A DNA stretch of 6,095 bases from Firmicutes bacterium UBA1065 (GCA_002316225.1 DCDC01000035.1:1-6095), one strand, 5' to 3'; shown: positions 1 through 6,095, counted from the stretch's first letter. Translations and numbers: made by a program. The notes: generated by a model from the sequence alone, not told the origin.

Positions 1-2
1 AG

Positions 3-86
3 CTTTGTTAGTTTACCATAACTGCAAATTAAAGTCAATAATTTTTTGCTTATTTTTTAAGCTATTCGATTGATTTTCTAACAAAG
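3..86. repeat. Perfect 9-bp inverted repeat placed on the two promoters
   Basis: CTTTGTTAG at 3-11 and its exact reverse complement CTAACAAAG at 78-86 are separated by 66 nt. Seen on the minus strand, the first arm lies just past the P1 start region and the second covers the end of the P2 -10 and its start region. This could be a pair of operator half-sites or a long-range stem in the P1 leader. Confidence 0.5.
10..38 (-). promoter_or_regulatory. Second tandem sigma-A promoter P2, same direction as P1
   Basis: On the minus strand TTGACT (33-38) is followed by 17 nt and TAAACT (10-15), with TG one base before the -10 (TGG-TAAACT), the extended -10 arrangement. Predicted initiation is at about position 3 or just beyond the edge. 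It lies 86 nt downstream of P1, so the gene beyond the left edge appears to have two housekeeping promoters. Confidence 0.65.
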
Positions 87-95
87 TGCCCTTCT

Positions 96-124
96 ATTTT
101 ATCTCACTTATTTTCCTTTGTCAA
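96..124 (-). promoter_or_regulatory. Near-consensus sigma-A promoter P1, firing left out of the window
   Basis: On the minus strand TTGACA (119-124) is followed by exactly 17 nt and TAAAAT (96-101): a perfect -35 and a one-mismatch -10 at ideal spacing. The predicted start is near position 89. It lies beyond the spoIVA terminator, so it serves a gene to the left of the window, not spoIVA. A-rich stretches upstream could assist polymerase binding. Confidence 0.75.
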
Positions 125-191
125 TCCCATTTTCCCATCTTTTACTCTATAATTGTTCTCGATTATTCATTAATAATAATGAGCTTAGCAT

Positions 192-237
192 AAAAAAAAG
201 ATTTTCATATTCCGTATATTTAACGAAACAGAAAATC
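192..237 (-). terminator. Probable intrinsic terminator after spoIVA
   Basis: About 30 nt past the spoIVA stop, the minus strand has GATTTTC (231-237) pairing perfectly with GAAAATC (200-206). A further inner stem, TTTCG with CGGAA including one G-T pair, is separated from it by a small internal loop. Eight T residues (192-199) follow directly. The layered stem is weaker than the gpsA terminator, but the position and T run fit transcript termination for spoIVA. Confidence 0.75.
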
Positions 238-267
238 CATTTGCTTTACAGGTTAGGGCATCAACCT

Positions 268-1779
268 TTAAATAATCAAGAATATTATACTTCCCTGACC
301 GTCGTTTATAATTTTCTCTATTGTCTTTTTTAGTTTCTTCCTTGCATTTTCCGGCATTGCCGTAAGCTTGGAATCCAATTGCTCCTCTACAAGGCTTGAC
401 AGCGGCTTCCCAAACATTTCAGCCTGCCAGATGCTTTGAGGATTTTCTTTCATTTGCTCGGTCAGGTAATTCAATAAATCTTCGCTTTGGGCTTTGCTTC
501 CTATTACGGGTGATATTTCGGTATTGATTCCTGCATTGAATATATGCAGGGACGGAGCCTGGGCTTTGATTCTTATTCCGTATCTGCCGCCTTCTTTGAA
601 AACTTCCGGAGACTCAATTATCATATCATTTACTGTGGGTGTCACATACCCGTATCCCTTAGTTTTGGCATCATTTATGGCCGCTTCAACACGGCTGTAA
701 TTCTTTCTTGTTTTTGATAAGTCTCCAATAAGTTTCAGAATCTGATGCTCGCCTGTAATTTCTTCTCCGGCAAGCTCGCTGATTATTTTGTAATAATAAG
801 AATTATCCAAATCGACTGTTAAATTGATTTTTCCTGTCCCCAGTTCTATGTCCTTAACATAATAGTCTTCAACATAATCATTTTCCTCGGAGAATATGTT
901 TTCGGCATTAAAATCGCTTAGTTTATAACAGCCTTCAAACTCATCCATCAGGGTATTTATCAGGTCCTTTTTCAAGGAATAATCATAAGACAAGCCGTCA
1001 AACCACTTAGGAAGGTTCACGTTGATTTCCTTAATCGGGAATTCATAAAGAACATTTTCCAAGACATCCTCAATATCATCGGTCTTTAAATTCATACAAT
1101 CCACAACAAGTACCGGTGCCTCATATTTTTCTTTTAACTGGGCGGATAATGCAACCGTATTTTCATTGTCAGGATGAGTAGTATTTAAAATAATAACGAA
1201 AGGCTTATTGATTTCTTTCAGTTCTCTTACCACTCTCTCTTCAGCCATTATATAATTGTCTCTGTTTATGTCGGTAATGCTTCCATCGGTTGTTACCAAT
1301 ACTCCAATAGTAGAATGGTCCTTGATTACCTTCCTTGTACCTATCTCTGCAGCTTCAGCAAAGGGTATGGGGTCAGCGTGCCAGGGAGTGCTTACAAGCC
1401 TCGGCATTTCACCTTCCATGTTTCCTATGGCTCCCGGGATCATGTACCCTACACAGTCAATAAGTCTTAATTTTGCTTTTATGTTATTGTTAAATGTAAC
1501 TTCTACCGCTTCGCCCGGTACAAACTTAGGCTCAGTAGTCATAACGGTCTTGCCTGTACCGCTTTGAGGCATTTCATCCTTTGCCCTTTCCTTGGTATAT
1601 TCATCTACAATATTAGGCAGCATCACATTTTCCGAGAATTTTCTTATGAACGTTGACTTGCCTGTCCTCACAGGTCCCACAACCCCCAGGTATATTTCAC
1701 CCTTGGTCCTTTTGGCTATATCTTCGTAAATATCTATATTAGTTATAATAATCCCTCCCCCTGTAATATCCACTATCAT
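268..1779 (-). CDS. spoIVA: Stage IV sporulation protein A, spore coat morphogenetic ATPase
   Basis: SpoIVA is made in the mother cell, binds the forespore surface with SpoVM and polymerises on ATP hydrolysis to form the base on which the spore coat is built. Counting from a TTG at 1785, the protein shows Walker A GPVRTGKS (37-44), the MTTEP sensor threonines (83-84) and Walker B LIDC (Asp110). A constant offset of 13 places these on B. subtilis Lys30, Thr70/71 and Asp97, from memory of that protein. The middle and C-terminal regions, including SIWQAEMFGK and MPENARKKLK, complete the family architecture up to the short hydrophobic tail. The listed end is the first in-frame ATG, but it has no ribosome binding site. 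The true start is probably the ATA at 1744-1746 (492 residues, as in B. subtilis) or the ATT at 1747-1749. It is transcribed separately from gpsA. Confidence 0.95.
   Translation of the reverse strand: MIVDITGGGIIITNIDIYEDIAKRTKGEIYLGVVGPVRTGKSTFIRKFSENVMLPNIVDEYTKERAKDEMPQSGTGKTVMTTEPKFVPGEAVEVTFNNNIKAKLRLIDCVGYMIPGAIGNMEGEMPRLVSTPWHADPIPFAEAAEIGTRKVIKDHSTIGVLVTTDGSITDINRDNYIMAEERVVRELKEINKPFVIILNTTHPDNENTVALSAQLKEKYEAPVLVVDCMNLKTDDIEDVLENVLYEFPIKEINVNLPKWFDGLSYDYSLKKDLINTLMDEFEGCYKLSDFNAENIFSEENDYVEDYYVKDIELGTGKINLTVDLDNSYYYKIISELAGEEITGEHQILKLIGDLSKTRKNYSRVEAAINDAKTKGYGYVTPTVNDMIIESPEVFKEGGRYGIRIKAQAPSLHIFNAGINTEISPVIGSKAQSEDLLNYLTEQMKENPQSIWQAEMFGKPLSSLVEEQLDSKLTAMPENARKKLKKTIEKIINDGQGSIIFLII
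1753..1761 (-). promoter_or_regulatory. Strong ribosome binding site inside the annotated spoIVA frame
   Basis: The minus strand reads GGGGGAGGG here, by far the best ribosome binding site near the spoIVA 5' end. It lies downstream of every canonical in-frame start (TTG 1785, ATG 1779, GTG 1773). After its GGAGG core the in-frame codons are ATT, ATT and ATA, with the ATA seven nucleotides away. If this site is used, translation begins at a non-standard codon. Confidence 0.65.
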
Positions 1780-1788
1780 ATACAATTA

Positions 1789-1817
1789 ATTTATATGCCT
1801 TGTTCAACTTTTTATTC
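1789..1817 (-). promoter_or_regulatory. Possible sigma-E-type promoter for spoIVA
   Basis: In B. subtilis spoIVA is transcribed in the mother cell by sigma-E, whose promoters carry an ATA-containing -35 and a CATACAAT-like -10. The minus strand here has GAATAA (1812-1817), then 14 nt, then CATATAAAT (1789-1797), directly after the upstream terminator. The match is partial. A start about 7 nt on would fall near 1783, leaving a leader of roughly 20 nt before the strong ribosome binding site and almost none before the ATG at 1779. Confidence 0.4.
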
Positions 1818-1818
1818 C

Positions 1819-1860
1819 AAAAAAACAAAAAAAGAATATAAGGTGGCGATTTATATTCTT
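1819..1860 (-). terminator. Intrinsic terminator ending the DUF512-der-plsY-gpsA operon
   Basis: On the minus strand a perfect 10-bp stem, AAGAATATAA (1851-1860) with TTATATTCTT (1832-1841), closes a 9-nt GC-rich loop. It is followed at once by a long T run broken by a single G (1819-1831). It lies about 70 nt past the gpsA stop and just before the presumed spoIVA promoter, so it should separate the housekeeping operon from the sporulation gene. The stem is AT-rich, which is unusual, but its perfect pairing and the T tract make the call secure. Confidence 0.9.
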
Positions 1861-1881
1861 CTTTTTCTCTTTAATTAAGAT

Positions 1882-1931
1882 AGAACTGTTTTATGACACT
1901 GTTCTGTCCCTATATCATTCAACAGGACACT
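1882..1931. repeat. Cluster of short inverted and direct repeats after gpsA, possible REP-like element
   Basis: Between the gpsA stop and its terminator, 50 bases hold overlapping symmetries: AGAAC (1882-1886) with GTTCT (1901-1905), TGTCC (1905-1909) with GGACA (1925-1929), and direct copies of GACACT (1895-1900, 1926-1931) and ACTGTT (1885-1890, 1898-1903). The minus strand contains GGGACAGAACAGTGTC, which resembles the GGGACAGAAC-type palindromic units scattered in many Firmicute genomes near REP-associated transposases. Only one degenerate copy is visible, so this is tentative. Confidence 0.3.
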
Positions 1932-1932
1932 T

Positions 1933-2931
1933 TTAAAGTTTTTCTTCTTTTTTGTCTCTTAACATTAATTTATTTACTGTTTCTTTTACATCCGCATTGT
2001 TTTCCAAAACATCGTACATGGCATCCACAATGGGCATATCTACATTCAATTTTTTTGATAATTCATAGGCTGCATAAGTGGTTGGAATCCCTTCAACAAT
2101 CATTCCTACCTTCTTAATTGCTTCATCTTTGGTATAACCTTGCCCTATAAGGTATCCCGCGTTCCAGTTTCTTGAATGCTTGCTTGTACAAGTAACTATC
2201 AGGTCCCCGATTCCCGTAAGCCCGTAAAATGTGTGTATGTCGGCACCCATGGCGATACCAAGCCTTGCTATTTCAACAATTCCTCTGTTCATAAGAGCAG
2301 CCTTTGCATTGTCTCCATAACCAATCCCATCAGATATTCCGGCACCTAAAGCAATTATATTCTTAAGGGCTCCTCCAAGTTCAGCTCCCCTTACGTCATC
2401 ATTTGTATATACCCTGAAATATTCTGACATGAAAATATCCTGAAGTTCTTCCCCAACTGCCTTGTCTTCACATGCAATGGTTATAGCCGTTGGCATGGAC
2501 AAACCTACTTCCTCCGCATGGGAAGGTCCGGATAAAACAGCAAATATGGAGTTTTTGGTTTCTTCTCTTACAATGTCGGAAACTAAACTCAAGGAACCTA
2601 TCTCAATGCCCTTTGAAGCATTTACTATAATTTTTCCGTTTTTATATTCATCCTTGATTTGTCTTAAAACTCCCCTGACTATTTGAGTAGGTATAACCAA
2701 AAGCAAAATCTCAGTTGTTTTGGCTGCTTCGTTTATATCGGAAGTGAATAGGACATTTTCAGGTATTTTTACATTTGGTAAGTATTTTTTGTTGACCCGG
2801 TTCTCGGATAATTCCTTGCACTGTTTCTCATCCCTCAGCCATACTGTAACCTTGTGTCCGTTTTCGGATAAAAGTTTGGAAAGAGCCGTACCCCAGCTTC
2901 CCCCTCCAAGTACTGATATTTTTTTGTTCAA
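1933..2931 (-). CDS. gpsA: NAD(P)H-dependent glycerol-3-phosphate dehydrogenase GpsA
   Basis: GpsA reduces dihydroxyacetone phosphate to sn-glycerol 3-phosphate, the backbone precursor for membrane phospholipids. The 332 residues match the family length. A Rossmann fold opens the protein with GGGSWG (9-14). NASKGIE contains Lys107 and GGALKN contains Lys190, the two lysines conserved in the active site; LSGPSHAEEV (133-142) and the later TCTSKHSRN block are also typical. The start is TTG, chosen because AGGAG sits 8 nt upstream and the Rossmann strand begins immediately after; two ATG codons in between are out of frame and too close to the ribosome binding site. It is cytosolic and supplies PlsY, encoded just upstream. 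It is the last gene before a strong terminator, so it appears to end the operon. Confidence 0.98.
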   Translation of the reverse strand: MNKKISVLGGGSWGTALSKLLSENGHKVTVWLRDEKQCKELSENRVNKKYLPNVKIPENVLFTSDINEAAKTTEILLLVIPTQIVRGVLRQIKDEYKNGKIIVNASKGIEIGSLSLVSDIVREETKNSIFAVLSGPSHAEEVGLSMPTAITIACEDKAVGEELQDIFMSEYFRVYTNDDVRGAELGGALKNIIALGAGISDGIGYGDNAKAALMNRGIVEIARLGIAMGADIHTFYGLTGIGDLIVTCTSKHSRNWNAGYLIGQGYTKDEAIKKVGMIVEGIPTTYAAYELSKKLNVDMPIVDAMYDVLENNADVKETVNKLMLRDKKEEKL

Positions 2932-2939
2932 AACATCAT

Positions 2940-2944
2940 CTCCT
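2940..2944 (-). promoter_or_regulatory. gpsA ribosome binding site overlapping the plsY stop codon
   Basis: AGGAG on the minus strand lies 8 nt before the gpsA TTG, and its first two bases are the last two bases of the plsY TAG stop. Ribosomes finishing plsY would stop on top of the site, the usual layout for translational coupling. It decides the gpsA start in favour of TTG. Confidence 0.85.
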
Positions 2945-3524
2945 AAAACTTATTTTCGATTCCTTTTATCAGTCTCTTTATATTGTCCTTATGCCTGAAT
3001 ATGGACATGCTTGCCAGAAAAAGAGTAAATAAGAAAAAGTTAAGAGTGAGCGGTCGAATAAAAATAATAGCTACAAAGGGTGCAAATGCCATTCCCAATA
3101 TCGAGCCCAAGGATACCGTTCTTGTTATTACAATTATAATTACGCCTATAATCACGCATATCAGGGTTAGCTTAGCATTAACAAAAAGCATGACACCTAT
3201 GGTTGTCGCTACCCCTTTTCCCCCTTTAAACCCAAGAAGTATCGGCCAGTTATGGCCTATAATGGCAAATGCACCTGCCAAATAAGCTCCTGTATTACCG
3301 GCAACATATCTTCCCAGCAAAACTGCAGCAACACCCTTTAAAACATCCCCCATAAAAACCATTGCCCCAACCTTTATGCCGAATATTCTAAAGGCATTTG
3401 TTGCACCTGCATTGCCGCTTCCATATTCTCTTACGTCTTTTTTGGCAATAATTTTCCCCAATATGTATGCAAATGATATGTCACCTATGAAATATGATAC
3501 GATTGCCAATATAATGTATTTCAT
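2943..3524 (-). CDS. plsY: Acyl-phosphate:glycerol-3-phosphate acyltransferase PlsY
   Basis: PlsY is an integral membrane enzyme that transfers an acyl chain from acyl-phosphate (made by PlsX) to position 1 of glycerol 3-phosphate, giving lysophosphatidic acid. The 193-residue length is typical. The three signature blocks are present: SGNAGATNAFR (36-46), GHNWP followed by FKGGKG (90-104), and RHKDNIKRL near the C terminus (177-185). Hydrophobic stretches at about 1-26, 52-75, 80-98, 109-133 and 139-176 fit a multi-pass protein. The ATG start has GGAGG four nucleotides upstream, slightly close but the only good signal nearby. Its substrate is made by GpsA, encoded 11 nt downstream, so the pair supplies the first committed steps of phospholipid synthesis. 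Its TAG stop is embedded in the gpsA ribosome binding site, which suggests coupled translation. Confidence 0.97.
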   Translation of the reverse strand: MKYIILAIVSYFIGDISFAYILGKIIAKKDVREYGSGNAGATNAFRIFGIKVGAMVFMGDVLKGVAAVLLGRYVAGNTGAYLAGAFAIIGHNWPILLGFKGGKGVATTIGVMLFVNAKLTLICVIIGVIIIVITRTVSLGSILGMAFAPFVAIIFIRPLTLNFFLFTLFLASMSIFRHKDNIKRLIKGIENKF

Positions 3525-3528
3525 ACTG

Positions 3529-3533
3529 CCTCC
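3529..3533 (-). promoter_or_regulatory. plsY ribosome binding site
   Basis: GGAGG on the minus strand, four nucleotides before the plsY ATG and within the 31-nt der-plsY gap. The spacing is on the short side, but there is no competing site. Confidence 0.75.
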
Positions 3534-3555
3534 GCTAAACTGTATAAAGCTATCA

Positions 3556-4878
3556 TCAATTTTTTTCGCTTCTGTTTCTGAATTCGATTATAATCGGTGT
3601 CCCCTTGTATTCAAAGGATTCCCTTATTTTATTCTCAAGGTATCTTTCATATGAAAAATGAACAATTTCCTTGTCATTTACAAATATTATAAACTTGGGC
3701 GGATTTACGGCAACCTGGGTACCGTAATAAATCTTAAGCCTTTTCCCTTTTACCGTTGCGGGTTGATTCATGAGGACGGCCTCAGTAAGGATATCATTTA
3801 AGACTCCCGTTGATATTCTCAAATTCCTGAAAGAGTATACTTCATCAACGGTATCAAGTATCTTGTTTACCCTCTGCCCTGTGCGGGCTGATACGGTCAA
3901 TATGGGTGCATATGAAGCATAGGCAAACTTTTGTCTTATATCGTCGGTGAATTCCTTGAAAGTCTTGTTATCCTTTTCTATGAGATCCCATTTGTTGACG
4001 GCTATTATCAAGCCCTTATTGTTTTCATGAGAATACCCTGCTATTCTTATATCCTGCTCGGTGATGCCCTTATCCGCGTCTAAAACCAAAATGCATACGT
4101 CAGCTCTTTCAACTGCCGTAAAGGCTCTTAAAACGCTGTATTTCTCCACGTCTTCCAAAACCTTGCTTTTTTTCCTTATGCCCGCAGTATCAATAAGGGT
4201 GTACTTCCTGGAATCTCTTTCAAAATAGGTATCGATAGCATCCCTTGTCGTTCCCGGTATGTCGCTTACGATTACCCGTTCTTTGCCCAGTATCCTGTTA
4301 ATCAAAGAAGATTTGCCCGCATTGGGCTTTCCGATAACGGCGATTTTTATCCTGTCGTCATCCTCTTCCACGTTCATTGTGTCTTTAAATTTTGAAATGA
4401 TTTCATCCAATAAATCACCTATACCCAAAGCCTCTGTGGAAGAAACGGGAACAGGATCGCCTAGTCCTAAGTTATAGAATTCATAGAGGTTGTCTTTATC
4501 CACAAACCTATCCATTTTATTAACCACAAGAATTATTTCCTTGTTTGCTTTTCTGAGCATCTGGGCAACTTCTGCATCAGAAGCGGTGATACCCTCCTTG
4601 CCGTCCACCATGAAAAGTACTACATCCGCCATTTCTATGGCTATTTCTGCTTGAATCCGCATCTGGGCAAAAATCGTATCCTGGGTATTTGGTTCAATAC
4701 CTCCTGTATCTATCAGGGTAAAATGCTTATCCAGCCATTCACATTCTGCATATATTCTGTCCCTGGTAACACCCGGGGTATCATCCGTTATTGATATCCG
4801 CTTTCCTGCAATTCTATTAAAAAGTGTTGATTTTCCTACATTAGGTCTGCCAACTATAGTTACTATAGGTCTTCCCAT
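3556..4878 (-). CDS. der: Ribosome biogenesis GTPase Der (EngA)
   Basis: At 440 residues this is the normal length for Der, the essential GTPase with two tandem G domains that helps mature the 50S ribosomal subunit. The first G domain shows GRPNVGKS (10-17), DTPGVTRD (33-40), DTGG (57-60) and NKMD (120-123). A linker rich in E and D (about 171-175) leads to the second, with GKPNAGKS (183-190), DIPGTTRD (206-213), DTAG (230-233) and NKWD (295-298). The last 90 or so residues form the KH-like RNA-binding domain that follows the G domains in this family. All nucleotide-binding motifs are intact, so it should be active. The ATG start is well supported: GGAGGGG lies 5 nt upstream, in the short gap after the DUF512 stop. 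Der is cytosolic and acts on ribosomes. It is probably co-transcribed with plsY and gpsA, which follow 31 and 645 nt downstream of its stop. Confidence 0.98.
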   Translation of the reverse strand: MGRPIVTIVGRPNVGKSTLFNRIAGKRISITDDTPGVTRDRIYAECEWLDKHFTLIDTGGIEPNTQDTIFAQMRIQAEIAIEMADVVLFMVDGKEGITASDAEVAQMLRKANKEIILVVNKMDRFVDKDNLYEFYNLGLGDPVPVSSTEALGIGDLLDEIISKFKDTMNVEEDDDRIKIAVIGKPNAGKSSLINRILGKERVIVSDIPGTTRDAIDTYFERDSRKYTLIDTAGIRKKSKVLEDVEKYSVLRAFTAVERADVCILVLDADKGITEQDIRIAGYSHENNKGLIIAVNKWDLIEKDNKTFKEFTDDIRQKFAYASYAPILTVSARTGQRVNKILDTVDEVYSFRNLRISTGVLNDILTEAVLMNQPATVKGKRLKIYYGTQVAVNPPKFIIFVNDKEIVHFSYERYLENKIRESFEYKGTPIIIEFRNRSEKN

Positions 4879-4883
4879 TTTTT

Positions 4884-4890
4884 CCCCTCC
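4884..4890 (-). promoter_or_regulatory. der ribosome binding site
   Basis: GGAGGGG on the minus strand, followed by five A residues and the der ATG. It sits in the 14-nt gap after the DUF512 stop codon and confirms the der start. Confidence 0.85.
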
Positions 4891-4892
4891 GT

Positions 4893-6095
4893 CTATTTAA
4901 CAATTAAGCTAAGTAAAGAATCTGCACTCGCATGGCAGATTTGTGCCTTGGTATTTAGTTCTCTCTCCAAATCATAAATTTCCATGTCATCCAGCATTAC
5001 ATTGTTGTCATTTATCATATTGTCAGGCAGTATCAGGTTTTTATAATTTTTTCCCCTAAGCTGTTCAACAATGTCCTTTCCTGTAATAAGTCCTGATACG
5101 GTTATCTTGTCACCGAAATGATTATTTATGATTTTAACCACATTTATTTTTACCTTTACCCTGTTCATGATTTTCTCTGCCAATTCAACCATTAATTCAT
5201 AAGCAGCCACTCCGGTTACAAAAGTAATTTCATCCATAAGTACTCTTTCATACCTTAGATTTTCAAGCCCTTCCTCCACTTGGCTTTTAAACAGCCTGCA
5301 CATGCCTATTCCGTTTTCCAATTGATTAAAATCTTCATACGCTTCATATGGAGGAAAGTCATATTCACTCAGGATATAGAATTCATCAGCTATGAAAACA
5401 AATCTTGTCTTAATTTTCTTAAGCAACTTTTCCTGGATTTCTGTAACCTGTTTTACAACATCTCGCGCATTTTCTTTATCGAAAGGCTTAAGTTCCAAGA
5501 GCTTTTTCCTGTGCTTGGTAAGTCCCACGGGAACAACGGCCACGCTTCTAAGACCCGGGTGAAGTGAAGACAAGTCATTTATGGTATTAGTAAGTTCCTC
5601 CTTATCATTAACATCCCTTACCAGCACAATCTGGCAATCAACTGTAATCTGAGCATCAATCAGTCTTTTTAAACTATGAAGGATATCCATATCCTTGTCG
5701 TTACCCATCATGTATTTTCTCAATTCAGGGTTGCTGGTATGAACTGACACTTTTATGGGACTTATTCTGTACTTAATAATTCTTTCAAATTCATCCTCCG
5801 ATAAATTCGTCAGGGTGATAAAATTACCGTACAGAAAAGAAAGTCTCGAATCATCATCCTTAACATAAAGGGTTTTTCTCATGCCTTTAGGCAATTGGTC
5901 AATAAAACAAAAAATACACTTATTGGAACATACCTTTATATTATCCATTAATGGATTTTCGAATACTATTCCTATATCTTCGTCGTATTCCTTTTCAATT
6001 TCAAGTTCCCAAATTTCTCCGTCCTTCTTTTTTATTTCAAGATTTACAAAGTTATCAGAAATCTGGTACTTATAGTCTATATAATCTTTTATAAC
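4893..6095 (-). CDS. DUF512 family radical-SAM-like iron-sulfur protein, 5' end cut off by the window
   Basis: The reading frame stays open to the right edge, giving 400 visible residues and a TAG stop. The ATG at 5948 is internal: 49 codons upstream of it are open and read as the tail of the PDZ-like domain expected at the N terminus of this family, so I infer that a few dozen residues are missing. A radical-SAM-type CxxxCxxC cluster (visible residues 56, 60 and 63, CSNKCIFC) is followed by the family signature FIDQLPKGMR, then KDDDSRLSFLYGNF. The C-terminal DUF512 part contains ITVSGLITGKD and LPDNM. The cluster geometry predicts a 4Fe-4S centre and possibly S-adenosylmethionine chemistry, but as far as I know no substrate or reaction is established. 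The protein looks soluble. It lies 14 nt upstream of der, probably in the same operon. Family assignment is firm; function is unknown. Confidence 0.9.
   Translation of the reverse strand, partial: VIKDYIDYKYQISDNFVNLEIKKKDGEIWELEIEKEYDEDIGIVFENPLMDNIKVCSNKCIFCFIDQLPKGMRKTLYVKDDDSRLSFLYGNFITLTNLSEDEFERIIKYRISPIKVSVHTSNPELRKYMMGNDKDMDILHSLKRLIDAQITVDCQIVLVRDVNDKEELTNTINDLSSLHPGLRSVAVVPVGLTKHRKKLLELKPFDKENARDVVKQVTEIQEKLLKKIKTRFVFIADEFYILSEYDFPPYEAYEDFNQLENGIGMCRLFKSQVEEGLENLRYERVLMDEITFVTGVAAYELMVELAEKIMNRVKVKINVVKIINNHFGDKITVSGLITGKDIVEQLRGKNYKNLILPDNMINDNNVMLDDMEIYDLERELNTKAQICHASADSLLSLIVK

Noticed and set aside
48..62. Small hairpin GCTTA-TTTTT-TAAGC near the left edge
   Set aside because: The 5-bp AT-rich stem lacks a following T run on the plus strand, and on the minus strand it is followed by A residues; it is likely chance in AT-rich DNA.
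118..153. Plus-strand promoter TTGTCA with TATAAT
   Set aside because: The two boxes are 24 nt apart, far from the usual 17, there is no TG extension, and no plus-strand gene follows.
118..333. Plus-strand reading frame of 71 codons at the left side
   Set aside because: It begins at a TTG lying in the minus-strand P1 promoter, runs through the spoIVA terminator hairpin and into the spoIVA 3' end, has no ribosome binding site and resembles no family I know.
1256..1567. Plus-strand open frames opposite spoIVA, gpsA, plsY, der and DUF512
   Set aside because: They are shadows of conserved minus-strand genes, with no ribosome binding sites and no recognisable domains.
1775..1810. Sigma-A promoter for spoIVA using TTGAAC and TATGAT
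   Set aside because: The spacing is 21 nt, and the 17-nt alternative gives a poor -10 (TGTATA).
4893..5948. DUF512 protein starting at the ATG at 5948
   Set aside because: The frame is open for 49 more codons to the window edge with family-like sequence, and an ATG just six codons before the cysteine cluster would remove the N-terminal domain.

Overview
This window looks like chromosomal DNA from an anaerobic, spore-forming Firmicute of class Clostridia. The evidence is a full spoIVA gene (found only in endospore formers), AT-rich intergenic DNA, strong GGAGG-type ribosome binding sites and clostridial-type protein sequences. The gene order DUF512 - der - plsY - gpsA - spoIVA also fits. A cellulolytic or Acetivibrio-like clostridium is possible, but I cannot fix the genus from sequence alone.

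All five genes lie on the minus strand, so transcription runs from right to left. From the right edge: a radical-SAM-like DUF512 protein whose 5' end lies outside the window; der (EngA), the double-domain ribosome-assembly GTPase; plsY, the membrane glycerol-3-phosphate acyltransferase; and gpsA, the glycerol-3-phosphate dehydrogenase. Gaps between these four are only 14, 31 and 11 nt, and the gpsA ribosome binding site overlaps the plsY stop codon, so they look like one operon. GpsA makes sn-glycerol 3-phosphate from dihydroxyacetone phosphate and PlsY adds the first acyl chain to it, so two successive steps of membrane phospholipid synthesis are encoded next to each other, beside a ribosome-biogenesis GTPase.

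A strong intrinsic terminator closes the operon after gpsA. spoIVA follows as its own unit, with a possible sigma-E-like promoter just past the terminator and its own terminator downstream. SpoIVA is the ATPase that polymerises into the basement layer of the spore coat. Its start is the oddest thing in the window: the only good ribosome binding site lies inside the frame that begins at the upstream ATG/TTG codons, and it points at an ATT/ATA codon exactly where the Bacillus subtilis protein begins.

The left 190 bases hold no gene that I can support. They do contain two tandem, near-consensus housekeeping promoters on the minus strand, firing out of the window to the left. A perfect 9-bp inverted repeat places one arm just past the first promoter and the other over the second promoter's -10 and start region. 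These must serve a gene beyond the left edge. I saw no RNA genes, CRISPR arrays or intact mobile elements. The coding part is a conserved housekeeping and sporulation cluster; the unusual material is in the start signals and intergenic DNA.
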